Shown one piece after another: positions 7,231 to 15,144 of a stretch of DNA of 38,445 nucleotides. The DNA comes from JAPSGM01 sp036258735 (GTDB taxonomy: Bacteria; Chloroflexota; Limnocylindria; QHBO01): contig DATADC010000200.1 of NCBI GenBank assembly GCA_036258735.1, forward strand, positions 1 through 38,445. The letters are read 5' to 3'. Made by a program: the position numbers and the translations under genes. Every line of letters starts with the position of its first letter. Within the stretch, counting starts at the first letter, position 1. A model generated the notes under the pieces. That model saw only the letters and a program-made list of their open reading frames with translations. It was not told the origin of the DNA and searched no databases.

Positions 7231-8579
7231 CCGTCGCGACCGACGAGGACCAGCGATGGCTCGCCCGTCGGAGCCGGGTGCCGGCCGTGTGGACGCGCTA
7301 CACCGACCTGGTGGTCGAGCGCGGCGAGGGCTCGTGGCTCGAGACGATCGACGGCCAGCGGTACCTCGACTACACCAGCGGCATCGGCGTGACGAACACG
7401 GGTCACGCCCATCCGCGCGTGGTGGCGGCCATCGCCGACCAGGCGGCGCGTGTCATCCACGCGCAGCAGAACATCGTCTTCCACAAGCCCGGCCTGGACC
7501 TCCACGAGCGCCTGCCGCGCACGTTGCCCGGCCTTGCCGATGGCGAGGAGGCGGGCCTCTTCCTGTCGAACTCCGGCGCCGAGGCCATCGAGGCCGCCGT
7601 CAAGCTCGCCAAGCTTGCCACCCGGCGGCCCGCGATCGTGGCCTTCCGTGGCGGCTTCCACGGCCGCACCCACGGCGCCATGGCCTTGACCAGCTCGGGC
7701 ATCAAGTTCCGCGGCCACTACGAGCCGCTGCCGGGCGCGGCGGTGTACCACGTGCCATTTCCGTACGTCCTTCGCAACCCTACCGGCAGGACCGATGACG
7801 CGGCCCTGGCCTTCAGCCTCGCCGCGCTGGACGAGCTATTCGCGACGATGGTCTATCCCGACGACGTGGCCGCCCTCCTGGTGGAGCCGATCCTGGGCGA
7901 GGGCGGCTACGTGGTGCCGCCCGACGGCTTCCTGCCCGCCCTGCGCGAGGTGGCCGACCGTCACGGCATCCTGCTCATCGCCGACGAGGTGCAGACCGGC
8001 TTCGGGCGCACCGGCCGCATGTGGGCCACCGAGTGGTACGACGCACGGCCGGACATCGTGGTCACTGCCAAGGGGCTGGCGTCCGGGCTGCCGCTGTCCG
8101 GGATGCTCGCGCGGCGCTCGCTGCTGGACCGTTTCCCGCCGGGGTCCCATGGGGGCACCTACGGCGGCAACGCGGTGGCCTGCGCGGCAGCGCTGGCCAC
8201 GCTGGACGTCATCGCCGCCGAAGGCCTGCTGGAGAACGCCCGCCGACAGGGCGACCAGCTGCTGGCCGGCATCCGCCGCGCGGCGGCAGGCCACCCCGGC
8301 GTGGCGGACGTCCGCGGGCGCGGACTGATGATCGGCATCGAGTTCGCCGACCCGACCACGCTGGCGCCGCTCCCCGAGCTCGCCAGGGCCCTCCTGCGCG
8401 AGGCCTTCGACCGGCGCCTGCTGCTGCTGACCTGCGGGACGTGGAACCAGGTCGTCCGCGTCATCCCACCCCTGGTGACGACCGACGCCGAGGTCGATTC
8501 GGCCGTCGGCATCATCGGCGAGGCGCTGGCCGCGGTGGCCGGCGGAATCGGCCGGACGACGACGCGCGGCGACGGCTAG
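7203..8579 (+). CDS. Class III PLP aminotransferase (4-aminobutyrate aminotransferase-like)
   Basis: I start it at ATG 7203, which overlaps the regulator by 28 nt and follows GGGGAG at 7186-7191; this gives 458 residues, the family's usual length. Class III signatures are clear: SNSGAEAIEAAVKLAK (122-137), GGFHGRT (150-156), the PLP-binding IADEVQTGFGRTG (259-271, Asp261) and the Schiff-base lysine K290 in VVTAKGLASGLPLSG. GabT-type enzymes transfer the amino group of GABA or another omega-amino acid to 2-oxoglutarate. Linkage to a polyamine importer makes GABA, or putrescine itself, the likely donor. Omega-amino-acid:pyruvate or acetylornithine aminotransferases are possible alternatives that motif reading cannot exclude. 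Confidence 0.9.
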   Translation: MDQYAADVLTVATDEDQRWLARRSRVPAVWTRYTDLVVERGEGSWLETIDGQRYLDYTSGIGVTNTGHAHPRVVAAIADQAARVIHAQQNIVFHKPGLDLHERLPRTLPGLADGEEAGLFLSNSGAEAIEAAVKLAKLATRRPAIVAFRGGFHGRTHGAMALTSSGIKFRGHYEPLPGAAVYHVPFPYVLRNPTGRTDDAALAFSLAALDELFATMVYPDDVAALLVEPILGEGGYVVPPDGFLPALREVADRHGILLIADEVQTGFGRTGRMWATEWYDARPDIVVTAKGLASGLPLSGMLARRSLLDRFPPGSHGGTYGGNAVACAAALATLDVIAAEGLLENARRQGDQLLAGIRRAAAGHPGVADVRGRGLMIGIEFADPTTLAPLPELARALLREAFDRRLLLLTCGTWNQVVRVIPPLVTTDAEVDSAVGIIGEALAAVAGGIGRTTTRGDG

Positions 8580-8620
8580 CCTTACCGCCGTACGGCAGAA
8601 CCGCACGGAAGGATGAGCCG

Positions 8621-9055
8621 ATGGGTGCGCGCATCTGGGTCGTCGACGATGAGCCGCTGATCCGGGCAGCGATCGTCGCCGTGCTGAGCGAGGTCGGCCA
8701 CGAGGCACGCGGCTTCGAGGGCGCGGCGGAGCTGTACGAGTCGCTGGTGGCTGGCGAGCGGCCCGACCTGGTCATCCTGGACCACATGCTCCCCGATGAG
8801 AGCGGGTCCACGGTGGTGCGCTCGCTCCGCGAACGTGCCGAGTACCAGGACATTCCGATCCTGTTCGCCACCGCGGTCACCGAGGACGAGGCCGAGCGGC
8901 TGACCGACCTGGCGCCGGTGCTCACCAAGCCGTTCGACTTCCGTGACCTGGTGGAGACGGTGGAGCAGCAGCTGGCCGAGGCGCAGCCCGCGGAGGACGA
9001 CCAGCCGCCTATTGACGGCGATCAGCCGCCTGACGAGGGCGCCGCGAAGGCTTGA
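8621..9055 (+). CDS. Single-domain response regulator
   Basis: A 144-residue protein starting at ATG 8621 behind ggaagga (8607-8613). It is a CheY-like receiver: acidic pocket DDE at 9-11, phospho-acceptor Asp54 in LVILDHMLPDE, Thr84 in LFATA, and Lys103 in LTKPF. After about residue 118 there is only an acidic, Pro/Gln-rich tail (two QPP(I/D)DG-like copies) and no output domain. It could work by protein contact or as a phosphorelay intermediate. No histidine kinase lies nearby, so its partner is an orphan elsewhere. A TAGCCT hexamer just after the aminotransferase stop region may give it its own promoter. Confidence 0.9.
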   Translation: MGARIWVVDDEPLIRAAIVAVLSEVGHEARGFEGAAELYESLVAGERPDLVILDHMLPDESGSTVVRSLRERAEYQDIPILFATAVTEDEAERLTDLAPVLTKPFDFRDLVETVEQQLAEAQPAEDDQPPIDGDQPPDEGAAKA

Positions 9056-9058
9056 GGC

Positions 9059-9631
9059 CTATTCCGGCTCGGCCGGCGAGAGCTGGCGATACCCCGACCC
9101 GTACCAGATGAGGGGCTCGGCGGCCTCGTCGTAGCCGGCGCCCACGATCTCCCCGATGAAGATGGTGTGGTCGCCGCCGGGGTGCTGCGCCACCAGGCGA
9201 CAGTCGAAGTAGGCGATCGCCCCGTCCAGGATCGGTGAGCCGGTCTCGCCCTCGTGCCAGGGAGCGTCACAGAAGCGCTGCAGCTTGCGGGCCGTGGTGG
9301 ATTGCGCGAAGCAATCCGCCACTCGGCGCTGGTCGGCGGCCAGGACGTTGACCGCAAACGAGTGGCTGCCCCTGATGGCCACGTGAGTCTCCGAGCGCTG
9401 CCCGATGCTGGCCATCATGAGCGGAGGGTTGATGCTGATGCTGGCGATGGCGTTGGCCGTCATGCCCGCCAGCAGCGGCCCGTGCCGCGCCGCCACGACC
9501 GTCACGCCCGTCGCGAAGCGGGCCATCATGGCGCGCAGGACGCGTTGCTGCTCCTCGGTGAGCGGCTCGACCGTGGCGCCGGCCGGTGGGCGCTCGATGC
9601 GCCGCAGGACGGAGGCGAGGTCCTCGCTCAC
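9059..9631 (-). CDS. Flavin reductase-like (FMN-binding split barrel) protein
   Basis: I start it at GTG 9631, which overlaps the previous gene's stop as GTGA; this gives 190 residues. After a variable 35-residue N-terminus comes the flavin reductase core: MARFATGVTVVAA, GMTANAIASISINPPLMM, SHSFAVNVLAADQ and later the strand DHTIFIGEIV with LIWYGSGYRQL near the end. This is the family of short-chain flavin reductases that supply reduced FMN/FAD to monooxygenases or act on their own. The closing GxGY(R)xL motif is intact. Translational coupling to two small unknown genes and, upstream, an LLM oxidoreductase suggests a redox function, but no specific partner monooxygenase is visible. Confidence 0.85.
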   Translation of the reverse strand: MSEDLASVLRRIERPPAGATVEPLTEEQQRVLRAMMARFATGVTVVAARHGPLLAGMTANAIASISINPPLMMASIGQRSETHVAIRGSHSFAVNVLAADQRRVADCFAQSTTARKLQRFCDAPWHEGETGSPILDGAIAYFDCRLVAQHPGGDHTIFIGEIVGAGYDEAAEPLIWYGSGYRQLSPAEPE

Positions 9632-9924
9632 CGGTAGCGTTCGAGCTTCTCCAGCACGGCGTTCGCCGTGGCCCACTCCTCGGGCGGCGGCTGGGTACCG
9701 CGGTGGACGTGGACCAGCGGCACAGTGTTCCAGCTCGGCCCGTCCTCGCGCGGGATGTGGATCGCCAAATCCCCGCGGTCGAGGAGGGCGACCACCGTGG
9801 CGCCGCGGTCCCCGCCGCGCGCCAGCGCGCGCTCGAGCGTGTCGGCGAACCCGTCGGCGGAGCCGTACTCGGCTGTGATGCGCATGGCCATGAGCCCGGC
9901 CGACGGCGGCTCGACGCGGGTCAC
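9628..9924 (-). CDS. Hypothetical protein (98 aa)
   Basis: A 98-residue frame from GTG 9924 to TGA 9628. The start lies 10 nt behind the stop of the preceding membrane protein and has a GAGG element at suitable distance; ATG codons at residues 12 and 14 are alternatives. The sequence alternates strands and helices, with ADTLERALARGGDRGATVVALL in the middle and ending in an EEWATANAVLEKLERYR helix. There is no signal peptide or membrane segment, and I recognise no family. It is coupled by a GTGA overlap to the flavin reductase-like gene, which supports that it is real. Confidence 0.65.
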   Translation of the reverse strand: MTRVEPPSAGLMAMRITAEYGSADGFADTLERALARGGDRGATVVALLDRGDLAIHIPREDGPSWNTVPLVHVHRGTQPPPEEWATANAVLEKLERYR

Positions 9925-9934
9925 GCCGGCGACC

Positions 9935-10303
9935 TCACGACAGCGCCGTGACCAGCCACGAAAAGACGGTGGCTGAGCCGATGAGCGCGAAGGCGATGAA
10001 GGCCACAACCAGCACCAAGCCGATGGCGCTGGCCCAGCCGGGGACCGGCGCGTTCGAGGCGCTGACCGATCCGCGCGCCAGCCAGACGGCGAGCGCGTCG
10101 CCGTCCATGCGCAGCTCCACGTCGTCGTCCAGGGGCACGACCACGAGTCGGTCGCGCTCACTGGCTTCCTCGCTGGTGATCAGGGCACGACTGCGATCGC
10201 CCTGCCGCACCAGCATGGCGTGGTCACCCGTGGCGTTGACCAGCGGCTGGACCTCCAGGCGTCCCCTGGCGCCAAGCGGGAGGGGCGGCGGCAGGTCGTG
10301 CAT
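9935..10303 (-). CDS. Hypothetical tail-anchored membrane protein (122 aa)
   Basis: The frame starts at ATG 10303 and ends at 9935. The first 85 residues are soluble and strand-rich (VQPLVNATGDHAMLV, DRLVVVPLDDDVELRMDGD). One strong membrane segment sits at the C-terminus (about 91-117, ASAIGLVLVVAFIAFALIG), so it is probably a tail-anchored protein with a cytoplasmic domain. TATCCT lies 9 nt upstream of the ATG and could be a -10 for an almost leaderless transcript. No family is recognised. The next gene starts 10 nt downstream. Confidence 0.7.
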   Translation of the reverse strand: MHDLPPPLPLGARGRLEVQPLVNATGDHAMLVRQGDRSRALITSEEASERDRLVVVPLDDDVELRMDGDALAVWLARGSVSASNAPVPGWASAIGLVLVVAFIAFALIGSATVFSWLVTALS

Positions 10304-10339
10304 CGGACGGCGAGGATAGCAGCCGGGCTCGTGCGCCCC

Positions 10340-11260
10340 TCAGGCGTCGAGGCGCTCGAGTGTCGGCTTCAGCGCCCGGATACTGTCGGCATTGATGGGG
10401 TCCAGGACGAGCTGGACGTGTCGCACGCCTTCCTCTGCGAAGGCGCGCAGCCGCTCGGCCAGGACGGCGGGCTCGCCGCTGATCGGCTCCACCTGCGGCT
10501 CGGCCGACTCTCCGATGGCCACCCGTCGGTCTCCTGCACCGCCGAAGGCCACGAGCAGGGCCACCGTGCGCTCCACCTCGTCGGGGTCTCGGCCGGCGGC
10601 CCGGCAGGCGTCGTCAACCTTCTGGCGTAACGGGCGATAGCCATCGGGCGTGTTGCCGAACCAGGTGAACCAGGCGTTCCAGGCCTGTACGTGCGGAAGC
10701 GTGATGGACAGCATGCGCGGGCCCTCGGAGCCCACCATCAACGGCGGCCCGAGCGGGCGCGGCCCGCGCGGGAGCAGCTCGCAGTGGTCGAGCTGGTAAT
10801 ACGTCCCGCGGAAGTCGACGCGGCCCTCGCGCAGGAGCGTGCGGACGATGGTGAACGCCTCCTCGAAGCGGCTGACGCGATGGTCGTACGCGAAGCCGTA
10901 CGCCTCGTACTCCGGCCTGTTCCAGCCGGCGCCGAGCCCCAGGATCAGCCGCCCGCCGCTGATCTCGTCGAGCGTCGCCGCCTTCTTGGCGATCATGGCC
11001 GGGTTGTGGAAGCTGGTGGCCGCCACCAGCGGCCCCAGCTCCACGCGTCGGGTGACCGCCGCCAGCGCGGCGAGGGTCGTCCACGCCTCCCACGGCCCTC
11101 GCGGGGGCCGCCCATCGTCGCGGTACAGCAGGTGGTCGCCTACCCAGATCGAGTCCAGGCCGATCTCCTCCGCCGTTTCGGCCATCCCGCGTTGCTGCGC
11201 CCAGGAGGCGACGTACTCGACCTCGGGCAGCTGGACGCCGACCTTGAGCGGCTTTGTCAC
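10340..11260 (-). CDS. LLM-class flavin/F420-dependent oxidoreductase
   Basis: A 306-residue TIM-barrel protein of the luciferase-like monooxygenase superfamily starting at GTG 11260 (GTGA overlap with the vWA gene). Family landmarks: LKVGVQLPEVE at the N-terminus, GLDSIWVGDHLLY (34-46), VELGPLVAATSFHNPAMIAK, GGRLILGLGAGWNRPEYEAYG with the superfamily's LGLGAGW motif, and PLMVGSEGPRML. Length and the W-N-RPEYEAYG box resemble the F420-dependent subfamilies of actinomycetes and Chloroflexota rather than true luciferases. The substrate is unknown. Coupling to the vWA gene puts it at the end of the MoxR/vWA transcript, though this may be chance packing. Confidence 0.88.
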   Translation of the reverse strand: MTKPLKVGVQLPEVEYVASWAQQRGMAETAEEIGLDSIWVGDHLLYRDDGRPPRGPWEAWTTLAALAAVTRRVELGPLVAATSFHNPAMIAKKAATLDEISGGRLILGLGAGWNRPEYEAYGFAYDHRVSRFEEAFTIVRTLLREGRVDFRGTYYQLDHCELLPRGPRPLGPPLMVGSEGPRMLSITLPHVQAWNAWFTWFGNTPDGYRPLRQKVDDACRAAGRDPDEVERTVALLVAFGGAGDRRVAIGESAEPQVEPISGEPAVLAERLRAFAEEGVRHVQLVLDPINADSIRALKPTLERLDA

Positions 11261-13290
11261 GCGACGCGCTTGGTCTTCTTGCTGACGTAGTCCACCAAGA
11301 TGTACTCACCCAGCCGCTCCGGCTCCACGTAGAAGGCGCGCCCGCGGTTGATGCGGCTCATCAGGTCGACGAAATCCGACAGGTACCGGGAGCGCTCGAG
11401 CATGAAGGTGTTGATGACGATGCCCTCGCGCGTGGCGCGGCCGACCTCCCGCAACGTGGACTGCATGGTGCGGATGGTCGGCGGGTAGGCGAACTCGACC
11501 TGGCCGTTGGCGATGTGAGCGGTCGGTTCGCCATCGGTGATGACCACGATCTCCTTGTTTCCGCCGGATCGGCGGCCAAGCAGCTGCCGGGCGATCATCA
11601 GGGCGTGCTGCAGGTTGGTCCCGTACTCGAACTCGTACGGCGACAGCGTGGCGATCGCCTCCGGCTTGATCTGGCGCGCGTAGTAGGCGAAGCCGACCAC
11701 GTACAGCCGGTCGCGCGGGTACTTGGAGTGGATCAGCGTGTGCAGCGCCATGGCCACGCGCTTGGCGGCGGTGGAGCAGCCACGCAGCAGCATGGAGCGG
11801 CTCATGTCGAGCAGCAGGACGGTGGACGACACGGTCGTCTCCTCGGTGCGCCGCACCTCGAAGTCGTCCGGCGATAGGCGCACCGGCGTCCCCGGTCCGC
11901 CGCGGGCCATGGCATTGAAGAGCGTGCGGTTGAGGTCGACTGCGAAGGCGTCGCCGTGCTCGTAGCGCTTCGTCTCGTCCGTCGGCTCGCCACCGCCGCC
12001 GGCCTGGGGCAGCGGATGACCGCCCAGCGACTCGCGCCGCAAGCGGCTGAAGATATCGGTCAGCGCCCGCATGCCAAGGCGCCGCGCGGCCCGCGGCGTG
12101 AGCTCGAGCCGCCCGCCGTCGCGCTCGAGGTAGCCCGCATCCTCCAGGGCTCGCGACAGCTCGCGTAGCCGGTCCAGGTCCTCGGCCGCATCGTCGCCGC
12201 CCAGGTCGCGCAGGGCGTCGGCGTCCAGGCGCTCCAGTGAGTCGGGGTCGCGCACGCCGAGCAGCTGCTCCTGCATCTCCTCGTAGCGCTGCTGTCGGTC
12301 GATGGCCGCGAGGGCGTCAACCAGCCCCATTGGCTCGTCGCCACTGAAGGGGTAGGGCTCGCCGAACGACAGCTCGGGTCGAAGCGCCTGGAGGTTCCCG
12401 GCCAGGCGGGACATGTCCCAGCGCAGGCGGTCATCACGCAGCAGGTCGTCCATCATCTGCTGCAGCTCCTCGCGCATCTGGCGGCTCATGCCCGCCAGCA
12501 GCGACGCCATCTGCGACGCCTGGCGGTGCAGGTGGTCGATGAGCTCGTCCACGTTGCCGATCCCCGGCGGGAAGTACCGACCGTGGCGCCCCATGAAGGC
12601 CTCGAAGTCGGCGCGTGTATCGGCTCCAGAGGCATGCTTCTCGAGCAGGGAGTTGAGGTCGCGAACCATGTGCCGGACGCCGTCCAGGTCGTCCGGGGTC
12701 AGTCCGGCAACGCCTTCCTTCAGTCCCTGGAAGTAGGTCTGCAGCAGCTGCTGGCGCAGCTCGTCAGTGAGCGCGTTGAAGGCATCGCGCGCGTCAGGAT
12801 CCATGAACTCGTAGTCCCGCAGGCCATGAAGCCGTCCGGCGAGGTCCGGCGGGAGGGCGTCCAGGCGGTCGTGCCGCTGCTGGGCGGTACGGCGCAGGAC
12901 CTGCTCGCGCATGCGCGCGCCGTCCCGTTCGTCGCCCGGCGGCGCGTCGAGGGCCGCCGCCTCGGCGTCGTGCACTCGACGCTCGATGCCGCCTCGCTCT
13001 TGGTCCACGATGTCATCCAGCCGCTCGGACAGGCCGTCCAGCACGCCATCCAGGTGCGAGCGCTCCAGCTCGGCCTGCCGACGCTCGCGCAGCCTGTCCA
13101 CGATCCGCCGCAGGCCCGGCACGTCGCCGCCGCGCGTACCGCGCATGCCGCGCTGCATCAGCCGCTGGAGTGCACGGCGAATGTCGCCCTCGGCCAGCAG
13201 GTCGTCGGACAGGGCCTCCAGCACATCGTCCGCGTCGAAGGGCGGCAGCTGCTGGCTGCCGTCCCAGCGCGAGTAGCGGAAGACGCTCAC
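11257..13290 (-). CDS. Von Willebrand factor A domain protein, MoxR partner
   Basis: I start it at GTG 13290, which overlaps the DUF1232 gene's stop (GTGA); this gives 677 residues. A longer frame reading upstream would overlap that gene and looks non-coding. Residues 1-480 are highly charged, Arg/Asp/Leu-rich and mostly helical, likely coiled-coil. The vWA domain covers about 485-677 with a complete MIDAS metal site: D495-M-S497-R-S499, T558 in YGTNL and D586 in ITDGEP. Size and position beside a 470-residue MoxR ATPase match the mycobacterial Rv0958/Rv0959 pair. In known MoxR-vWA pairs the ATPase remodels or loads metal into a target that the vWA protein recognises; the target here is unknown. 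Confidence 0.88.
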   Translation of the reverse strand: MSVFRYSRWDGSQQLPPFDADDVLEALSDDLLAEGDIRRALQRLMQRGMRGTRGGDVPGLRRIVDRLRERRQAELERSHLDGVLDGLSERLDDIVDQERGGIERRVHDAEAAALDAPPGDERDGARMREQVLRRTAQQRHDRLDALPPDLAGRLHGLRDYEFMDPDARDAFNALTDELRQQLLQTYFQGLKEGVAGLTPDDLDGVRHMVRDLNSLLEKHASGADTRADFEAFMGRHGRYFPPGIGNVDELIDHLHRQASQMASLLAGMSRQMREELQQMMDDLLRDDRLRWDMSRLAGNLQALRPELSFGEPYPFSGDEPMGLVDALAAIDRQQRYEEMQEQLLGVRDPDSLERLDADALRDLGGDDAAEDLDRLRELSRALEDAGYLERDGGRLELTPRAARRLGMRALTDIFSRLRRESLGGHPLPQAGGGGEPTDETKRYEHGDAFAVDLNRTLFNAMARGGPGTPVRLSPDDFEVRRTEETTVSSTVLLLDMSRSMLLRGCSTAAKRVAMALHTLIHSKYPRDRLYVVGFAYYARQIKPEAIATLSPYEFEYGTNLQHALMIARQLLGRRSGGNKEIVVITDGEPTAHIANGQVEFAYPPTIRTMQSTLREVGRATREGIVINTFMLERSRYLSDFVDLMSRINRGRAFYVEPERLGEYILVDYVSKKTKRVA

Positions 13291-13757
13291 CGGATCCGCC
13301 CGATGGCCGCGCGGGCGCCTGCCACGGCCGCGCGACCCATGCCACGCCCTACCCGCAGGCCAATGCGCCCGCCGCGCCGCAGCAGCCAGCCGGTGCCCAT
13401 CCACACGGTCGAGAGGTCACGGTCCAGGTCGGCGGCCTCGATGCCGGCCGCTGCCAGGTGCTCGTCGCGGGCAGCAACCGGCAGCCCGGCGAGCGCGAAG
13501 CGCAGGCCGACCAGGGCAACCGCGGCGTCGTCCAGCTGGCCGGCCAGCGGGATGATGCCCGGCACCAGGTCCACCGGCGAGGCCAGGTACGCCGCCGCTC
13601 CAACCACCGCCGCTCGGCGGCCGCGCGACAGGCGCTCGTCGCGGCCCAGCCGCCACGCCAGGCGGGCGTACGCCGGGAAGCGGCGCACCAGCGCGGCGAG
13701 CCGCTCGCCGGGGAACGCGTCGGACGGGGCCCTAGCGGGCGTAGCGGACGCCACCAC
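13287..13757 (-). CDS. DUF1232 (YkvA-like) protein
   Basis: A 156-residue protein starting at GTG 13757 (a second GTG follows directly), overlapping the MoxR gene's end by 26 nt. The DUF1232 core is clear: RGRRAAVVGAAAYLASPVDL, then VPGIIPLAGQLDDAAVALVG (about 45-84), with the conserved SPVDLVPxxIP and DD. YkvA-family proteins are small membrane-associated proteins of unknown function. The C-terminal third is Arg/Gly-rich and may be basic and amphipathic. It lies inside the ATPase/vWA block with overlaps at both ends, so it is presumably made in step with them. Confidence 0.82.
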   Translation of the reverse strand: MVASATPARAPSDAFPGERLAALVRRFPAYARLAWRLGRDERLSRGRRAAVVGAAAYLASPVDLVPGIIPLAGQLDDAAVALVGLRFALAGLPVAARDEHLAAAGIEAADLDRDLSTVWMGTGWLLRRGGRIGLRVGRGMGRAAVAGARAAIGRIR

Positions 13758-15144
13758 CCCGGCGCTCCTTGTTCAGCCGCCGGTTGAGGTGCAGCCCCTC
13801 CAGCACGAACTCCACGCCGCTGGCCAGGCCGGCCGGCGACTCGCCCACGTCCAGCCGGCTCACGGCCCGGTCGAGCTCCCCGATCTCAGCGGCGAGCCGC
13901 TCGTGCCGGCCGGAGGGAACCGTCTCGCCCACTTCGGCCTCGGCGCCTGCCTCGAAGCGCTCCATCAGCGGCACGAGCTCGGAGAGCGCGAAGTGCCGGT
14001 TGAAGACGTTGACGATGGCGCGCTGCACGAGCTTCTCGATGACCTTGTCCTCGCGCGTCTCGTCGCCGAGCGTCTCCAGCTCGATCTTGCCCGCAGTCGA
14101 GGCCACCACCGCCGGCAGGTCGGAGATGCGCGGCGCCGCAACCGGCTCCCCCAGGCGCACGGCGCGCTTCAGGGCCGCGGCCAGCAGCGTCTCCTGGTTG
14201 GAGATGGTGACCCGCACGCTGACCCCGGAGCGCTGGCTGACCTCGGACGAGCGGCGCGCCAGCTGCGACAGCTCGGCCACGATCTCGCGCATGAAGCCGG
14301 GCACCTGCACCAGGACCGATGTCGCCGCGTCGTCGGCAAAGGTGGTGCGCTCGGCCTCCACGATGGCGATCTCGACCTCCGGGTCCTCGGGGTAGTGGGT
14401 GCGAATCTGCGCGCCGAAGCGGTCCTTGAGCGGGGTGATGATGCGGCCGCGGCTGGTGTAGTCCTCCGGGTTGGCGGACGCGACCACGAACACGTCGAGG
14501 TCCAGGCGGACCTTGTAGCCGCGGATCTGGACGTCGCGCTCCTCCATCAGGTTGAGGAGGCCGACCTGGATCCGCTCGGCCAGGTCTGGCAGCTCGTTGA
14601 GGGCGAAGATGCCGCGATTCGTCCGCGGCAGCAGGCCGTAGTGGATGGTCAGGGCGTCCGACAGGTAGCGGCCCTCGGCCACCTTGACCGGGTCCACTTC
14701 GCCCACCAGGTCGGCGATGGTGATGTCCGGCGTGGCCAGCTTCTCCCCGTACCGATCGTTGCGGTGGAGCCAGGCCACGGGCGTATCGTCCCCGCGCTCG
14801 GTCGCCAGTGCCCGCGCGAAGGGGCTAACCGGCGCCAGTGGGTCGTCGTGGAGCTCCGAGCCGGCCACCACCGGGATCCACTCGTCAAGGAGCGCCACCA
14901 GCGAGCGCGCGATGCGGCTCTTGGCCTGTCCGCGCTCCCCCAGCAGGATGATGTCCTGCCCGGCCAGGATGGCGTTTTCGATCTGGGGCAGCACCGTATC
15001 GTCGTAGCCCAGGATGCCCGGCAGCAGCGGCTGGCCGTCCCTCAGCAGGCGGACAAGGTTGGCGCGCATCTCCTCCTTGACGTTGCGTGGCCGGTAGCCC
15101 GCGGCGCGTAGCTCCGAAACGGTCCCGATGGACGGTGGCATCAT
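13732..15144 (-). CDS. MoxR / magnesium-chelatase-type AAA+ ATPase
   Basis: I start it at ATG 15144, whose ATGA overlaps the stop of the upstream ATPase-like gene and which follows a GAGGAG site; this gives 470 residues. Walker A is GERGQAKS (69-76), Walker B GIFALNELP (178-186) with Asn-Glu in place of Asp-Glu, and sensor 1 lies in FVVASANPEDYTSRG. The pre-sensor-1 pore region ILNLMEERDVQIRGY-like (about 196-210) is typical of ChlI/MoxR ATPases. The length fits the mycobacterial 'magnesium chelatase' homologue Rv0958 (about 459), not true BchI (about 340). No chlorophyll genes are present, so it is a MoxR-type chaperone acting with the vWA protein. Confidence 0.9.
   Translation of the reverse strand: MMPPSIGTVSELRAAGYRPRNVKEEMRANLVRLLRDGQPLLPGILGYDDTVLPQIENAILAGQDIILLGERGQAKSRIARSLVALLDEWIPVVAGSELHDDPLAPVSPFARALATERGDDTPVAWLHRNDRYGEKLATPDITIADLVGEVDPVKVAEGRYLSDALTIHYGLLPRTNRGIFALNELPDLAERIQVGLLNLMEERDVQIRGYKVRLDLDVFVVASANPEDYTSRGRIITPLKDRFGAQIRTHYPEDPEVEIAIVEAERTTFADDAATSVLVQVPGFMREIVAELSQLARRSSEVSQRSGVSVRVTISNQETLLAAALKRAVRLGEPVAAPRISDLPAVVASTAGKIELETLGDETREDKVIEKLVQRAIVNVFNRHFALSELVPLMERFEAGAEAEVGETVPSGRHERLAAEIGELDRAVSRLDVGESPAGLASGVEFVLEGLHLNRRLNKERRGGGVRYAR

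Noticed and set aside
12526..15111. Long open frame (861 codons) on the plus strand opposite the vWA and MoxR genes
   Set aside because: It is antisense to two genes with clear MIDAS and Walker motifs, has low-complexity His/Arg/Val-rich composition and no recognisable domain. Long antisense frames are common at this GC content.
13732..15144. Magnesium chelatase of chlorophyll synthesis
   Set aside because: No other chlorophyll or bacteriochlorophyll gene is present, and the length and vWA neighbour match MoxR-type pairs instead.
11257..15144. vWA-MoxR-associated defence (ternary conflict) system
   Set aside because: The characteristic effector or VMAP-type adaptor proteins and toxin-like domains are absent. 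SWIM and DUF1232 neighbours fit the housekeeping MoxR-vWA group better.
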